The position numbers and the translations under genes are program-made. From positions 123,565 to 187,564 of the forward strand of contig CAVWDZ010000003.1 in NCBI GenBank assembly GCA_963753905.1: DNA of 64,000 nt, written 5' to 3'. Position 1 is the stretch's first letter; the number at the start of each line of letters is the position of its first letter. Below, piece by piece: positions 8,972-16,220 of the stretch. A model generated the notes under the pieces. It was not told the DNA's origin. It was given only the letters and a program-made list of their open reading frames with translations, and ran no database searches. This stretch comes from Bog-756 sp963753905. Lineage in GTDB: Bacteria; Actinomycetota; Acidimicrobiia; Acidimicrobiales; RAAP-2.

Positions 8972-9397
8972 ATGGCCCAGCAGAGTGCAGGACTGACGGT
9001 GACCAGTCAGGGGCGGAAGCCGCAGACGGAAGAGCGCGCGGTCACCGGAGAGGAGCTGCGGCGGCTCGACCGGCTCGCCCCCCTCCTCCACGAGCTACTC
9101 GACTGGGGCCTCGTCCACCCGACCGCCTCCGGTGCCTTCGAGCTGCGCGAGGACGTCCAGGAGCGCCTCCGCCAACTCACCGCCTCGCGTCCCCTGCTCG
9201 AGGCGCAGGTCTACGTGGGCCGGCCGTGCCGGCGGTGCGGTCAGGTTGCCGTGACCAGGTTGGTGGAAGGTGTGCGGATGTGCACGCCCTGCCGCGAGCG
9301 GGCCAGCGCCGCCCCCGATCCCGTCGACGACGCCGCGGTCACGAACCCGAGCGGGGAACGGGGCCACAAGTCCCGTCGGGCCCGCAAGGCCGGCTGA
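8972..9397 (+). CDS. Small zinc-ribbon protein of unknown function
   Basis: Predicted cytoplasmic protein of 141 residues. The ATG at 8972 is preceded by GGAAGGGGGT about 8 nt upstream; the longer frame overlaps the TetR gene out of phase. A helical middle part (LDRLAPLLHELLDWGLVHP, then FELREDVQERLRQL) is followed by a treble-clef or ribbon motif with Cys86, Cys89, Cys104 and Cys107 (CRRCG, then CTPCR). The tail is Arg/Lys-rich (GHKSRRARKAG), which could contact nucleic acid. No family is recognised. The gene is convergent with the amidase-like gene with only 4 bp between the stops. Confidence 0.65.
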   Translation: MAQQSAGLTVTSQGRKPQTEERAVTGEELRRLDRLAPLLHELLDWGLVHPTASGAFELREDVQERLRQLTASRPLLEAQVYVGRPCRRCGQVAVTRLVEGVRMCTPCRERASAAPDPVDDAAVTNPSGERGHKSRRARKAG

Positions 9398-9401
9398 GTT
9401 C

Positions 9402-10409
9402 CTAGGCGGTCTTGGCAGGACCGAAGTACGCCTCGACGGCACGGGCAAGACCGTCGGCGATCACGGTGTGGCCTTCCTCGCTGGCGGCAATCGATCCCTC
9501 GAAGGGGTCGGTGAGGAAGAGCGGTTCGATGAGTGCCCCGGGCATCTGGCTCGGGGTGGAGAAATACCCCGGCGCCGCCGGCCCGAGCAGCAGGACGTGC
9601 CCGTACTGGGCGGCACCTTCGGCGAGCGCCCCACCGGAGGACGTCGGGACGAGTGAGCCCTCTGCGTTGTCGGCGACCACCCCGGCGTCGGGGATGCCCC
9701 AGCCGCGCGCGTTCATGGCCGCGAGGACGTCGTCCTGGACCAGCGTGGCCAGACGGAGGTTTTCCGCGGCAAAGGGCCTGGCCGGGTCCCAGGTGGTCAG
9801 GCTGCCGGCGTCCGATGCCGAGCCGCCGCTGTCGAAGTAGATCCCGATCAGGATGGCGGCGCCGGAAAGGTTGGCGCAGACGTCCCGGGCCGCCACATCG
9901 TCATGGGCGCCCTCAAGGCTCAGGATCGTCCCCGAGACATCGGCCGGCGAGAGGCGGACCACCGAGGAGTCCGACGTCCGGGAGACCACCACCCGGAAGC
10001 CGGCGGCACGGAGGAGGGTCGCCGTCTCGAGCTCGACCGGCAGTGTCTCGGTCGCCTCCTCGACCGTGGCCCCGCCGGTGGTCGTCCCGATGGCCCCGGG
10101 ATCCACCCCACCGTGGCCGGCGTCGAGGAAGACCGTCTCGTGGCGGTCCCCGGCCGTCGGCGGAAGGGCGACGCAGGAACCGGGCGAGAACGCCGAGGGG
10201 TCGAGGGCGGTGCCCCCGTCGTCGATCGCCGTCGACGTCCCGTTGTGCGATCCCGGGTATCCGGTCAGCACCAGTGCGACGATCACCCCGACGAGGGCGA
10301 TCAGGGCGCATGCCACGAGGGTCGGGAACCCCCGCCGGCGCCTGGGCCGTCGATCCGCCGATCGGGACTGTTGGGGACTCCGGTCCCTCCCGCCGGCGTG
10401 TGCGGTCAC
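9402..10409 (-). CDS. Membrane-anchored N-acetylmuramoyl-L-alanine amidase-like protein
   Basis: Amidase_3-type protein of 335 residues, expected to act on peptidoglycan outside the cell. An Arg-rich N-terminus is followed by one transmembrane helix (about 28-50, FPTLVACALIALVGVIVALVL) and the catalytic fold. The first zinc ligand motif is intact (DAGHGGVDPGA, His99), as is the C-terminal glutamate motif (ALIEPLFL). The second histidine motif, normally SIHAN, reads GIYFDS with Tyr191 where the zinc-binding His is expected. Activity is therefore uncertain, and it may be a binding or regulatory relative of the amidases. It stands downstream of the riboswitch-controlled gene, separated by a strong hairpin. 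Confidence 0.75.
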   Translation of the reverse strand: MTAHAGGRDRSPQQSRSADRRPRRRRGFPTLVACALIALVGVIVALVLTGYPGSHNGTSTAIDDGGTALDPSAFSPGSCVALPPTAGDRHETVFLDAGHGGVDPGAIGTTTGGATVEEATETLPVELETATLLRAAGFRVVVSRTSDSSVVRLSPADVSGTILSLEGAHDDVAARDVCANLSGAAILIGIYFDSGGSASDAGSLTTWDPARPFAAENLRLATLVQDDVLAAMNARGWGIPDAGVVADNAEGSLVPTSSGGALAEGAAQYGHVLLLGPAAPGYFSTPSQMPGALIEPLFLTDPFEGSIAASEEGHTVIADGLARAVEAYFGPAKTA

Positions 10410-10483
10410 CGGGTCATTGAATCAAGTGGGAGCGCGTTTGGGGGGTCGGGCAGGGATCGCACCCGACTTGACCGGGACGACGG

Positions 10484-10513
10484 GGGTGGGGCCCGGCGAT
10501 CCGGGCCCCACCC
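10484..10513 (-). terminator. Perfect 13-bp stem hairpin
   Basis: GGGTGGGGCCCGG (10484-10496), loop CGAT, CCGGGCCCCACCC (10501-10513): a perfect 13-bp stem eight bases after the stop codon of the alpha/alpha-barrel protein gene. No T-run follows on the minus strand, so it fits a U-less actinobacterial terminator. Confidence 0.7.
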
Positions 10514-10520
10514 GCCCCGG

Positions 10521-11900
10521 TCACGAAACGGTGATCGAGAGCACCTTCCATCCGACGTTGTCGTTCATCGGTGCGGTGGTCACCGTGGTGTCATGGACCT
10601 CGATGGTGAAGCTCGAGGTGCCCGCGACGGTCGGCGTGCCCGAGATGGCCCCGGTCGAGCCGTCGAGCGAGAGGCCGGCGGGCAGTGACCCGGAGCCCGG
10701 GCGCACCTCCCAGGTGTACGGAGGATTGCCCCCGCTCGCTGAGAGCCCGGCCGAGTAGTGCTGTCCGAGATGGCCGCCCGGGAGGGACGCCGTCGTGATG
10801 CTCAGGTCGAAGGGGACCCTGACGTCTGCCATCGCCGGCACCGCCTGATAGGTCGCGATCAGGTTGGGGGTACTGCTGCCCGGAAAGAAGAATGCTCCAC
10901 TGCCCCCGCCCGAGGTGAGCTGGAAGGAGCGCAGCGCGGTGACCGGATTCGCCCCACCCTTGACCAGCGCCGCTGCGGAGGGGGACCGACCGAGAGCCAG
11001 GACTGCCTGGACGACGAGCGGCGTCGAGTCGGGGTCGGTCGTCCCCGGAGCGCCGGTCGTGTTGGGATCGTATCCCCAGCCGGCGTCCGCGTCCTGGGCG
11101 TCGACGATGAAGTGCCAGGCGGCGGATGCACGGGTCGCCCCGAGCACGCCGATCGCCGACAGGCCCTCGACCGCCAGCGCGGTCGAATTGGTGTCGGGAC
11201 CCTCGAAGTCCGCCGGGTTGCCGTCGCACGGGTTGCTCTTGGTGATCAGGCTCGTCCATCCTCCGTCCGGGCACTGCTGGCTCTCGAGCCACCGTTCGGC
11301 GGCCGTGACCTGGCTGCCGGACGTCACCCCGGCTCCGGCCAGGGCGGCCAGGGAGAGCCCCTGGCGGTAGGCGCCGTCATAGGTCGCGCTCTGCACACCG
11401 AAGAGACCCGCGGTGGCACCGGACTTGCGTTGGGTGGCGAGCAACCTGGATACCAGGTCCGTGCCACCGAACGAGCGCGGATTGCCACCGGTCGCGTGGG
11501 CGTCCAGGATCAACAGCGCGAGCTGGCCCGGGCCGTCCGCTCCGTCCACCGTCACGTAGGGGTCGACGTGGGAGGCGAGATAGCCGAGGGCGGCGTGCAC
11601 ACCGCTCGGATCGACGTGTGCACTGGCCAGGGCGAGGACGGCGTTCGCCGTGGCCGACAGGTCGGGCTGGCTGGGATTGGTCGACGGGATGTATCCGGAC
11701 GAGGTCAGCTGGCTCGCCAACCAACGGGCACCCTGCTGGGCAGAGGACACCTGGGGAAGCGATGGGAGCGCCCCTGATGGAGTGACGGTTGCGGAGGCCG
11801 GTGCCGGTGCCGGTGCCGGTGCCGGTGCCGGTGCCGCGGCAACGGTGCACGACAATGCCGCGGCAAGCGCAGCGGTCGCGATCAGACGGTGACGGAACAT
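10521..11900 (-). CDS. Secreted alpha/alpha-barrel (prenyltransferase-repeat) protein with Ig-like C-terminus, transcobalamin-like
   Basis: Exported protein of 459 residues. The ATG at 11900 gives a clean signal peptide (MFRHRLIATAALAAALSC, cleavage near residue 23); the earlier ATG at 11945 does not. A Pro-Ala repeat linker follows. Residues about 45-350 carry prenyltransferase/squalene-cyclase-like repeats (QQCPDGGWTS, QDADAGWGYDP), the alpha6/alpha6 fold shared with transcobalamin and intrinsic factor. The last about 85 residues form a putative Ig-like (He_PIG) domain with SGGNPPYTWEV and GTPTVAGTSSFTI. A cobalamin riboswitch lies in the leader, so the likely role is extracellular corrinoid binding or capture rather than terpene cyclisation. 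No catalytic DDxxD or DxDD acid motif was seen. Confidence 0.75.
   Translation of the reverse strand: MFRHRLIATAALAAALSCTVAAAPAPAPAPAPAPASATVTPSGALPSLPQVSSAQQGARWLASQLTSSGYIPSTNPSQPDLSATANAVLALASAHVDPSGVHAALGYLASHVDPYVTVDGADGPGQLALLILDAHATGGNPRSFGGTDLVSRLLATQRKSGATAGLFGVQSATYDGAYRQGLSLAALAGAGVTSGSQVTAAERWLESQQCPDGGWTSLITKSNPCDGNPADFEGPDTNSTALAVEGLSAIGVLGATRASAAWHFIVDAQDADAGWGYDPNTTGAPGTTDPDSTPLVVQAVLALGRSPSAAALVKGGANPVTALRSFQLTSGGGSGAFFFPGSSTPNLIATYQAVPAMADVRVPFDLSITTASLPGGHLGQHYSAGLSASGGNPPYTWEVRPGSGSLPAGLSLDGSTGAISGTPTVAGTSSFTIEVHDTTVTTAPMNDNVGWKVLSITVS
11797..11836 (-). repeat. GCCGGT hexanucleotide repeat coding a Pro-Ala linker
   Basis: Six full copies of GCCGGT plus four bases, in frame within the secreted protein, encode an alternating Ala-Pro linker just after the signal peptide. 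Such repeats can change length by slippage in steps of two residues without breaking the frame. Confidence 0.85.
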
Positions 11901-11989
11901 GGTGGTCGCTCTTTCCGGGCAACGACCCGGGAACCCACTGATCACGCGGACCGGTGGCCGACCGAGTCCCTGCCGCTTTTCTCGACGGG

Positions 11990-12125
11990 TATGGACTCAA
12001 ACGAGCGGTGCGGCGGCATTCCGACTCGTGACGAGCGACCTGCTCGTCACCCACGGTTGCGGACCAGTGCCGGACTTCGACCGGCTTCCCCGACGCACAG
12101 CTTGGGTTGCATCGGTGACCGTAAC
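11990..12125 (-). promoter_or_regulatory. Cobalamin (adenosylcobalamin-type) riboswitch
   Basis: The minus-strand leader of the secreted protein holds the conserved cobalamin aptamer core. In order: GGGGAAGCCGG, then GAAGTCCGGCACTGGTCCGC, then CAACCGTG, then a variable stem (GTGACGAGC pairing with GCTCGTCAC), then the B12-box-like GAGTCGGAATGCCGCC at about 12011-12026. About 110 nt separate the B12 box from the start codon. Close to the start, TTCC (about 11925) can pair with the GGAA of the Shine-Dalgarno GGAAAGAG, which suggests control of translation initiation. Boundaries are approximate. Confidence 0.8.
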
Positions 12126-12272
12126 AGATCGGTCCGCGCAAGGGAACCCCTCGGCACCCGTCCACCGGACCGGTACGCGAACCGATGTGACGCAGGTGAC
12201 AATGGCCCTTGCATCCACTGAACGGGTCGTCCATAGTGCACACGGAGAGCCGGATTCCACAAAGGAGGGATC

Positions 12273-13025
12273 ATGCCCGAGATGACGCGCTATGAGCACG
12301 GAGTCCCCTCGTGGGTGGACATCGGGATGGCCGATCCGAGGGCGGGTCTCGCCTTCTACGGCGAGCTGTTCGGTTGGGAGGGCCAGGACATGGGCGAGGA
12401 GGCCGGCCACTACACCATCGCCTCCAAGGCCGGAAAGCAGGTGGCGGCGATCAGCCCGGCCCAAGAGGATCCGGGACCGCCGCGGTGGACGACCTATGTG
12501 AATGTCGACGACATCGACGTCGTCGCCCAGAAAGCCAAGTCCGCCGGCGCGAGTGTCATCGTCGAGCCGATGGACGTCATGACCGCAGGCCGGATGGCCA
12601 TCTTCCAGGACACGACGGGTGCCGTCATCGCCGCCTGGCAACCGGGTGACCACATCGGGGCCCAGCTCGTCAACGAGCCCGGCGCCTTCGTCTGGGGGGA
12701 GCTGGCGACCTCGGATCTGGCCAAGTCGAAGGCCTTCTACTCGGATGTGTTCGGGTGGGGGTGGGGAGGAGCCGACGAGTACGCGGAGGCACAGGTGGCC
12801 GGCCGCACCATCTGCGGGGCGATGCCCCGTCCCGAGGGCATGCCCTCCGAACTTCCCGACCACTGGCTCGTCTATTTCGGGGCAACCGACGTCGACGTCG
12901 ATGCCGGCAGGGCCACCGCACTCGGGGCGACGGTCCTGGTCGACCCCACGGACATCCCCGGCACCGGACGCTTCGCGGTGCTCGCCGACCCCCAGGGAGC
13001 CGCATTCGGGCTCTACAAGGCGTGA
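12273..13025 (+). CDS. Two-domain VOC (glyoxalase/bleomycin-resistance fold) protein
   Basis: Cytoplasmic protein of 250 residues made of two tandem VOC modules (about 10-120 and 130-250). Each begins with the typical FYGELFGWEGQD or FYSDVFGWGW stretch and ends in a DTTGAVIAAWQP or DPQGAAFGLYK strand. This arrangement is common in actinobacterial proteins listed as VOC family or 27 kDa antigen-like, most without known substrate. The start has AAAGGAGGG 5 nt upstream. It is divergent from the riboswitch gene and convergent with the ABC permease gene. Confidence 0.88.
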   Translation: MPEMTRYEHGVPSWVDIGMADPRAGLAFYGELFGWEGQDMGEEAGHYTIASKAGKQVAAISPAQEDPGPPRWTTYVNVDDIDVVAQKAKSAGASVIVEPMDVMTAGRMAIFQDTTGAVIAAWQPGDHIGAQLVNEPGAFVWGELATSDLAKSKAFYSDVFGWGWGGADEYAEAQVAGRTICGAMPRPEGMPSELPDHWLVYFGATDVDVDAGRATALGATVLVDPTDIPGTGRFAVLADPQGAAFGLYKA

Positions 13026-13035
13026 CGGCTCTCTC

Positions 13036-13887
13036 CTAGGACCGCTTCAGCCGCCGCACCGCCAGCGGGGCGAACACCACCACGATCCCGGCGCACCAGA
13101 GCAACGAGGGCACCAGGTAGTAGGACAGAGGGTGGCCCAGCAGCGCCTGTGCCGCGGGGCCGCCGGTCAGCAGGCGCACCGTGTTGCACATGGCGGTCAT
13201 CGGCTGGTGGCTGGCGAAGCCCTGCATCCATCCCGGCATGGTGGACACCGGGACATAGGCCGATGACACGAAGCTGAGCGGGAACACCAGGAACGAGAGG
13301 CTCTGCGCTGCCTGCGGGCTGCCGGCCATCAGTCCCAACGCGATGAACAGCCACACGAAGGCGAATCCGTACAGCAGGGTCAGGCCCAGTGCCGCCAGCG
13401 CGTCGCTCGGGCTCCCGGAGATCCGGAACCCGACGAGGAAGCCGGCCACCGTCATGACGATGACGCCCCAGGCGACCAGCCCCGAATCGGCGCCCACCCG
13501 GCCGGTCACGATCGACAGGAGCCGGATCGGCAAGCTGCGCAGCCGATCGAACAACCCGCCCTCCAAGTCGTCCGCCACGCCGCTCGCCGCGCCCATGCCC
13601 GAGAACAGGACGCCGGTGACCACGAACCCCGGCACCAAGAATTCCGCATAGGACAAGCTGCCGGTGTGGGAGACCGCGCCGCCGAAGACGTAGCGGAAGA
13701 TGAGGAGGAAGAGGACCCCCTGCGCCGTGCCCGCGATGATGAGTGCCGGGGTGCGGATGAACTTCTTGAGCGTCCGGGCAGCGACCTCACGTGAGGCCAC
13801 GAGATACGACGCGCCCCTGTTCTGCAACGGGGGTACCGGGGTGCCAAGGGCTTGTCCGGCGGTCCCGAGCGTGACGTCCATGCTCAT
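13036..13887 (-). CDS. ABC-2 type transporter permease (DrrB-like)
   Basis: Inner-membrane export permease, 283 residues with about six transmembrane helices and the ABC-2 pattern PLSFVSSAYVPVSTMPGWMQ followed by a short cytosolic stretch with NTVRLLTGGP. The ATG at 13887 overlaps the stop of the ATPase gene by 4 nt, so the two are translationally coupled. DrrAB-type pairs export hydrophobic drugs, lipids or antibiotics; the substrate here is unknown. The PadR gene lies upstream on the same strand and may govern the operon. Confidence 0.88.
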   Translation of the reverse strand: MSMDVTLGTAGQALGTPVPPLQNRGASYLVASREVAARTLKKFIRTPALIIAGTAQGVLFLLIFRYVFGGAVSHTGSLSYAEFLVPGFVVTGVLFSGMGAASGVADDLEGGLFDRLRSLPIRLLSIVTGRVGADSGLVAWGVIVMTVAGFLVGFRISGSPSDALAALGLTLLYGFAFVWLFIALGLMAGSPQAAQSLSFLVFPLSFVSSAYVPVSTMPGWMQGFASHQPMTAMCNTVRLLTGGPAAQALLGHPLSYYLVPSLLWCAGIVVVFAPLAVRRLKRS

Positions 13888-14849
13888 GCTGCGTCCTCCT
13901 TCCGATTGGCGGTGCCGGTCTTCCCGGTCAGCGCCAGGAACACCTCGTCGAGCGTCGGCCGACGCAGGGTGATGTCCTCGACCGGCACACCGGCATCGTC
14001 AAGAGCCCGGACGACGACGGGCAGCAGTCGGGCACCGGCGGGAGCCGCGATCGAGCAACGCCGGGTCGACGGATCGGTCGAGGGTTCGGCATCTCCGATC
14101 GAGCCCAGTACTGCCGCTGCCCGCCGCAGGGTGAGGGCATCGGGGGTGTGCAGCTCGATCATGTCCGCCCCCGCCCTGGACTTGAGATCGTCAGGCGTAC
14201 CCTCCGCGATCACCCGGCCCTCGTCGATGATGACGATGTGGGCGGCCAGCCGGTCGGCCTCGTCGAGATACTGGGTCGTCAGCAGGATGTCCGTCCCTGC
14301 CCTGCCCATCTGCCGGATGCCGTCCCACACCTCGTTGCGGCTGGCCGGGTCGAGTCCTGTCGTCGGTTCGTCGAGGAGCAGCAGGCGGGGCGACCCGACC
14401 AGGCTCGCTCCGAGGTCGAGGCGTCGGCGCATGCCGCCCGAGTAGGTCTTCACCAGTCGGCCGGCGGCATCGGTCAGCCGCAACTGCTCGAGGATCCGGC
14501 CCGCGTTGGCCTTGGCGGCCACCGTTCTCTGCCCGTAGAGACGGGCCACCATCATCAGGTTCTCCCGGCCGGTCATCATCTCCTCGACCGCGGCCGACTG
14601 GCCGGCCAGCCCGATCATCCGGCGGACCGTCATCGACTCGCGCACCACATCGTGGCCGTCGACACGCAGCGTCCCGGAGTCGGGCTCGATCAGCGTGGCC
14701 ACCATCCGGATGAACGTGGTCTTGCCCGCCCCGTTGGGGCCGAGGATCGCAACCGCCGTTCCGGCCGGCAGGGTGAGGTCCAGATCGCTCAGGGCACGGA
14801 CCTTCCCGAACTTCTTGCTGAGGCCGTGCGCCTCGATGAGAGCGTCCAT
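13884..14849 (-). CDS. ABC transporter ATPase (DrrA-like)
   Basis: Nucleotide-binding subunit of the exporter, 321 residues. Walker A is GPNGAGKT at 37-44, the signature is YSGGMRRR and Walker B is LLLLDEPT. The C-terminal extension with DVEDITLRRPTLDEVFLALTG-like sequence is typical of DrrA-type ATPases. AAAGGAG lies 8 nt upstream of the start. It overlaps the permease gene by 4 nt. Confidence 0.92.
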   Translation of the reverse strand: MDALIEAHGLSKKFGKVRALSDLDLTLPAGTAVAILGPNGAGKTTFIRMVATLIEPDSGTLRVDGHDVVRESMTVRRMIGLAGQSAAVEEMMTGRENLMMVARLYGQRTVAAKANAGRILEQLRLTDAAGRLVKTYSGGMRRRLDLGASLVGSPRLLLLDEPTTGLDPASRNEVWDGIRQMGRAGTDILLTTQYLDEADRLAAHIVIIDEGRVIAEGTPDDLKSRAGADMIELHTPDALTLRRAAAVLGSIGDAEPSTDPSTRRCSIAAPAGARLLPVVVRALDDAGVPVEDITLRRPTLDEVFLALTGKTGTANRKEDAA

Positions 14850-15004
14850 GGGCGCGCTCCTTTCGTGTGCTCGTACATGGAGCCCGCTCGACGGAGGTCG
14901 CCTACGCTGTCGGTGCTGCCTCGGGCGTAGGTCTTCTGAGATCGGGCTCGTGGTCGTATGGGCCCGGGGCCGCGTGCCACAACACGCGGTCTCGGGTCAT
15001 CCAG

Positions 15005-15658
15005 CTAGCTGGTCATCCGGGGGGGCGGTGCGAACGTGTACATCACCTCCTCCGCCGAGTCGGAGCCGGCCGAGTGGAAGATCTTCCACATCTCGAGGCC
15101 GTCGAGGGCGCCGGTCTCGATGTCCACGATCAACGCCAGAACGAACTGCAGCTCCGCCGCGAGGAGCTGCCCCTCGTACTCGACCTCGAGCTCGAAGAGC
15201 CGGGGCAGTCCGGCCTGCCTGGCCGCCTCCATGGCGCCCTTCAGACCGACCAGCTTGACGGTGAGCACGTCCGACCGGATGCGCAGCGCGGAGAGCGCCT
15301 CGTCGGGCTCGAGGGCGGGAAGGAAGGAGAGGCCGGCCATGAAGGCGGGGTACTCCTTGGCGGGAACTCCGATGAGCTCGGTCATCCAGTCGACCATCTC
15401 GCGTGCCCCGTCATCGGTGATCTCGTAGATCGTGCGCTCGGGACGCTTGCCGTCCCGCACGGTCTCCTTGGCCCTGATGAGGCCGCGCTTCTCGAGCGCC
15501 TCGACCACGGCGTACAGCGATCCGTAGTTGAGCCGGACGCTCTCCTGCTTGGCCCGCTGCCGCAGGGTCTGGCCCACCTCGTAGGGGTGCATCGGCCGCT
15601 CGGAGAGCGTGACAAGCACCGCCAGTGCCAGGGGATTCGAACGGGCCGGCCGGGGCAT
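15005..15658 (-). CDS. PadR family transcriptional regulator
   Basis: Winged-helix repressor of 217 residues: N-terminal PadR domain (SERPMHPYEVGQTLRQRAK, then LNYGSLYAVVEALEKRGLI) and a long C-terminal Vir-type helical domain. It lies upstream of the DrrAB genes on the same strand (155 bp gap), a frequent PadR arrangement for self-induced drug efflux. The start ATG sits 6 nt after a good -10 element, so the mRNA is probably leaderless. Its own promoter contains a palindrome suited to autoregulation. Confidence 0.9.
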   Translation of the reverse strand: MPRPARSNPLALAVLVTLSERPMHPYEVGQTLRQRAKQESVRLNYGSLYAVVEALEKRGLIRAKETVRDGKRPERTIYEITDDGAREMVDWMTELIGVPAKEYPAFMAGLSFLPALEPDEALSALRIRSDVLTVKLVGLKGAMEAARQAGLPRLFELEVEYEGQLLAAELQFVLALIVDIETGALDGLEMWKIFHSAGSDSAEEVMYTFAPPPRMTS

Positions 15659-15664
15659 ATGGCC

Positions 15665-15693
15665 AGAATACTCTGGTCAGAGTGGTCGGTCAA
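15665..15693 (-). promoter_or_regulatory. padR promoter with operator palindrome in the spacer
   Basis: On the minus strand: -35 TTGACC (15693-15688), a 17-bp spacer, -10 TATTCT (15670-15665), then ATG after six bases. The spacer holds the perfect palindrome ACTCTGACCAGAGT (15670-15683 on the plus strand), which touches the -10. Bound PadR would block RNA polymerase directly. Confidence 0.7.
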
Positions 15694-15722
15694 GAGTGAT
15701 CCAATACTGAATAGGATCACTC
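15694..15722. repeat. 29-bp inverted repeat abutting the padR -35 element
   Basis: GAGTGATCC (15694-15702), an 11-nt loop, then GGATCACTC (15714-15722): perfect 9-bp arms. It covers the stop codon of the MarR gene and ends exactly at the padR -35. It could be the terminator of the MarR gene or a second regulator site. Confidence 0.6.
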
Positions 15723-16154
15723 GTCCAGGTGGTTCTCCAGCGCCTTGACCAGCAACCGGCGGAAGGCGACCCGCTCTGATTCACTGAGTCCCACGAGGAT
15801 CTCGTCCTCGATACTCCCCTGCGCCACCTCTGCCCGCTCCAGCGCTTCGAGCCCGGCGTCGGTGATGTCGACGATGTGGCGCCGGCGGTCGGCCGGATCG
15901 CGGCGGCGCTCCACGAACTCGAGGTCCTCCAGGTCGTTGAGCACGAGCACGCCGGTGTTGGAGTCCATGGAGAGGTCCTCGGTCATGACCTGCTGCGACA
16001 CGCCCGGGTGGTCGTGCAGGTACGCCAGCACCACCATGTTCCTCAAGTTCATGCCCACCAGCTCGATCGAGCTGCGCACGAAGACGGCCCGGGCCAGCCG
16101 GGTCAGGAGCACGATCGTCCCAGTCGTGGGCGGAGCGGTTGCCCGGGTGTTCAC
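15717..16154 (-). CDS. MarR family transcriptional regulator
   Basis: Winged-helix repressor of 145 residues. The recognition region reads GVSQQVMTEDLSMDSNTGVLVLNDLEDLEFVERR, followed by the wing DPADRRRHIVDITDAG, both typical MarR. The start is GTG at 16154 with GATGGGAAC upstream. It is divergent from a drug-efflux MFS gene with an inverted repeat over the start of that gene, so it is the probable repressor of the efflux pump. The inducer is unknown, probably a phenolic or lipophilic compound as for most of the family. Confidence 0.9.
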   Translation of the reverse strand: MNTRATAPPTTGTIVLLTRLARAVFVRSSIELVGMNLRNMVVLAYLHDHPGVSQQVMTEDLSMDSNTGVLVLNDLEDLEFVERRRDPADRRRHIVDITDAGLEALERAEVAQGSIEDEILVGLSESERVAFRRLLVKALENHLDE

Positions 16155-16194
16155 GTTCCCATCTTACGGTACGGCCGCATCGATCACCCCTGTA

Positions 16195-16220
16195 GGATAG
16201 TCCCGAAATCATGACTATCC
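16195..16220. promoter_or_regulatory. Candidate MarR operator overlapping the MFS start codon
   Basis: GGATAGTC (16195-16202), a 10-nt spacer, GACTATCC (16213-16220): perfect 8-bp arms. The right arm begins at the G of the MFS ATG, and the left arm overlaps TAGGAT (16193-16198), a possible -10 for a near-leaderless MFS transcript. Location and symmetry fit repression by the divergent MarR protein. Confidence 0.6.

Noticed and set aside
10521..11900. Terpene cyclase or protein prenyltransferase enzyme for the alpha/alpha-barrel protein
   Set aside because: It has a signal peptide, an Ig-like tail and no visible DxDD acid motif, and it is preceded by a cobalamin riboswitch, so a binding role fits better.
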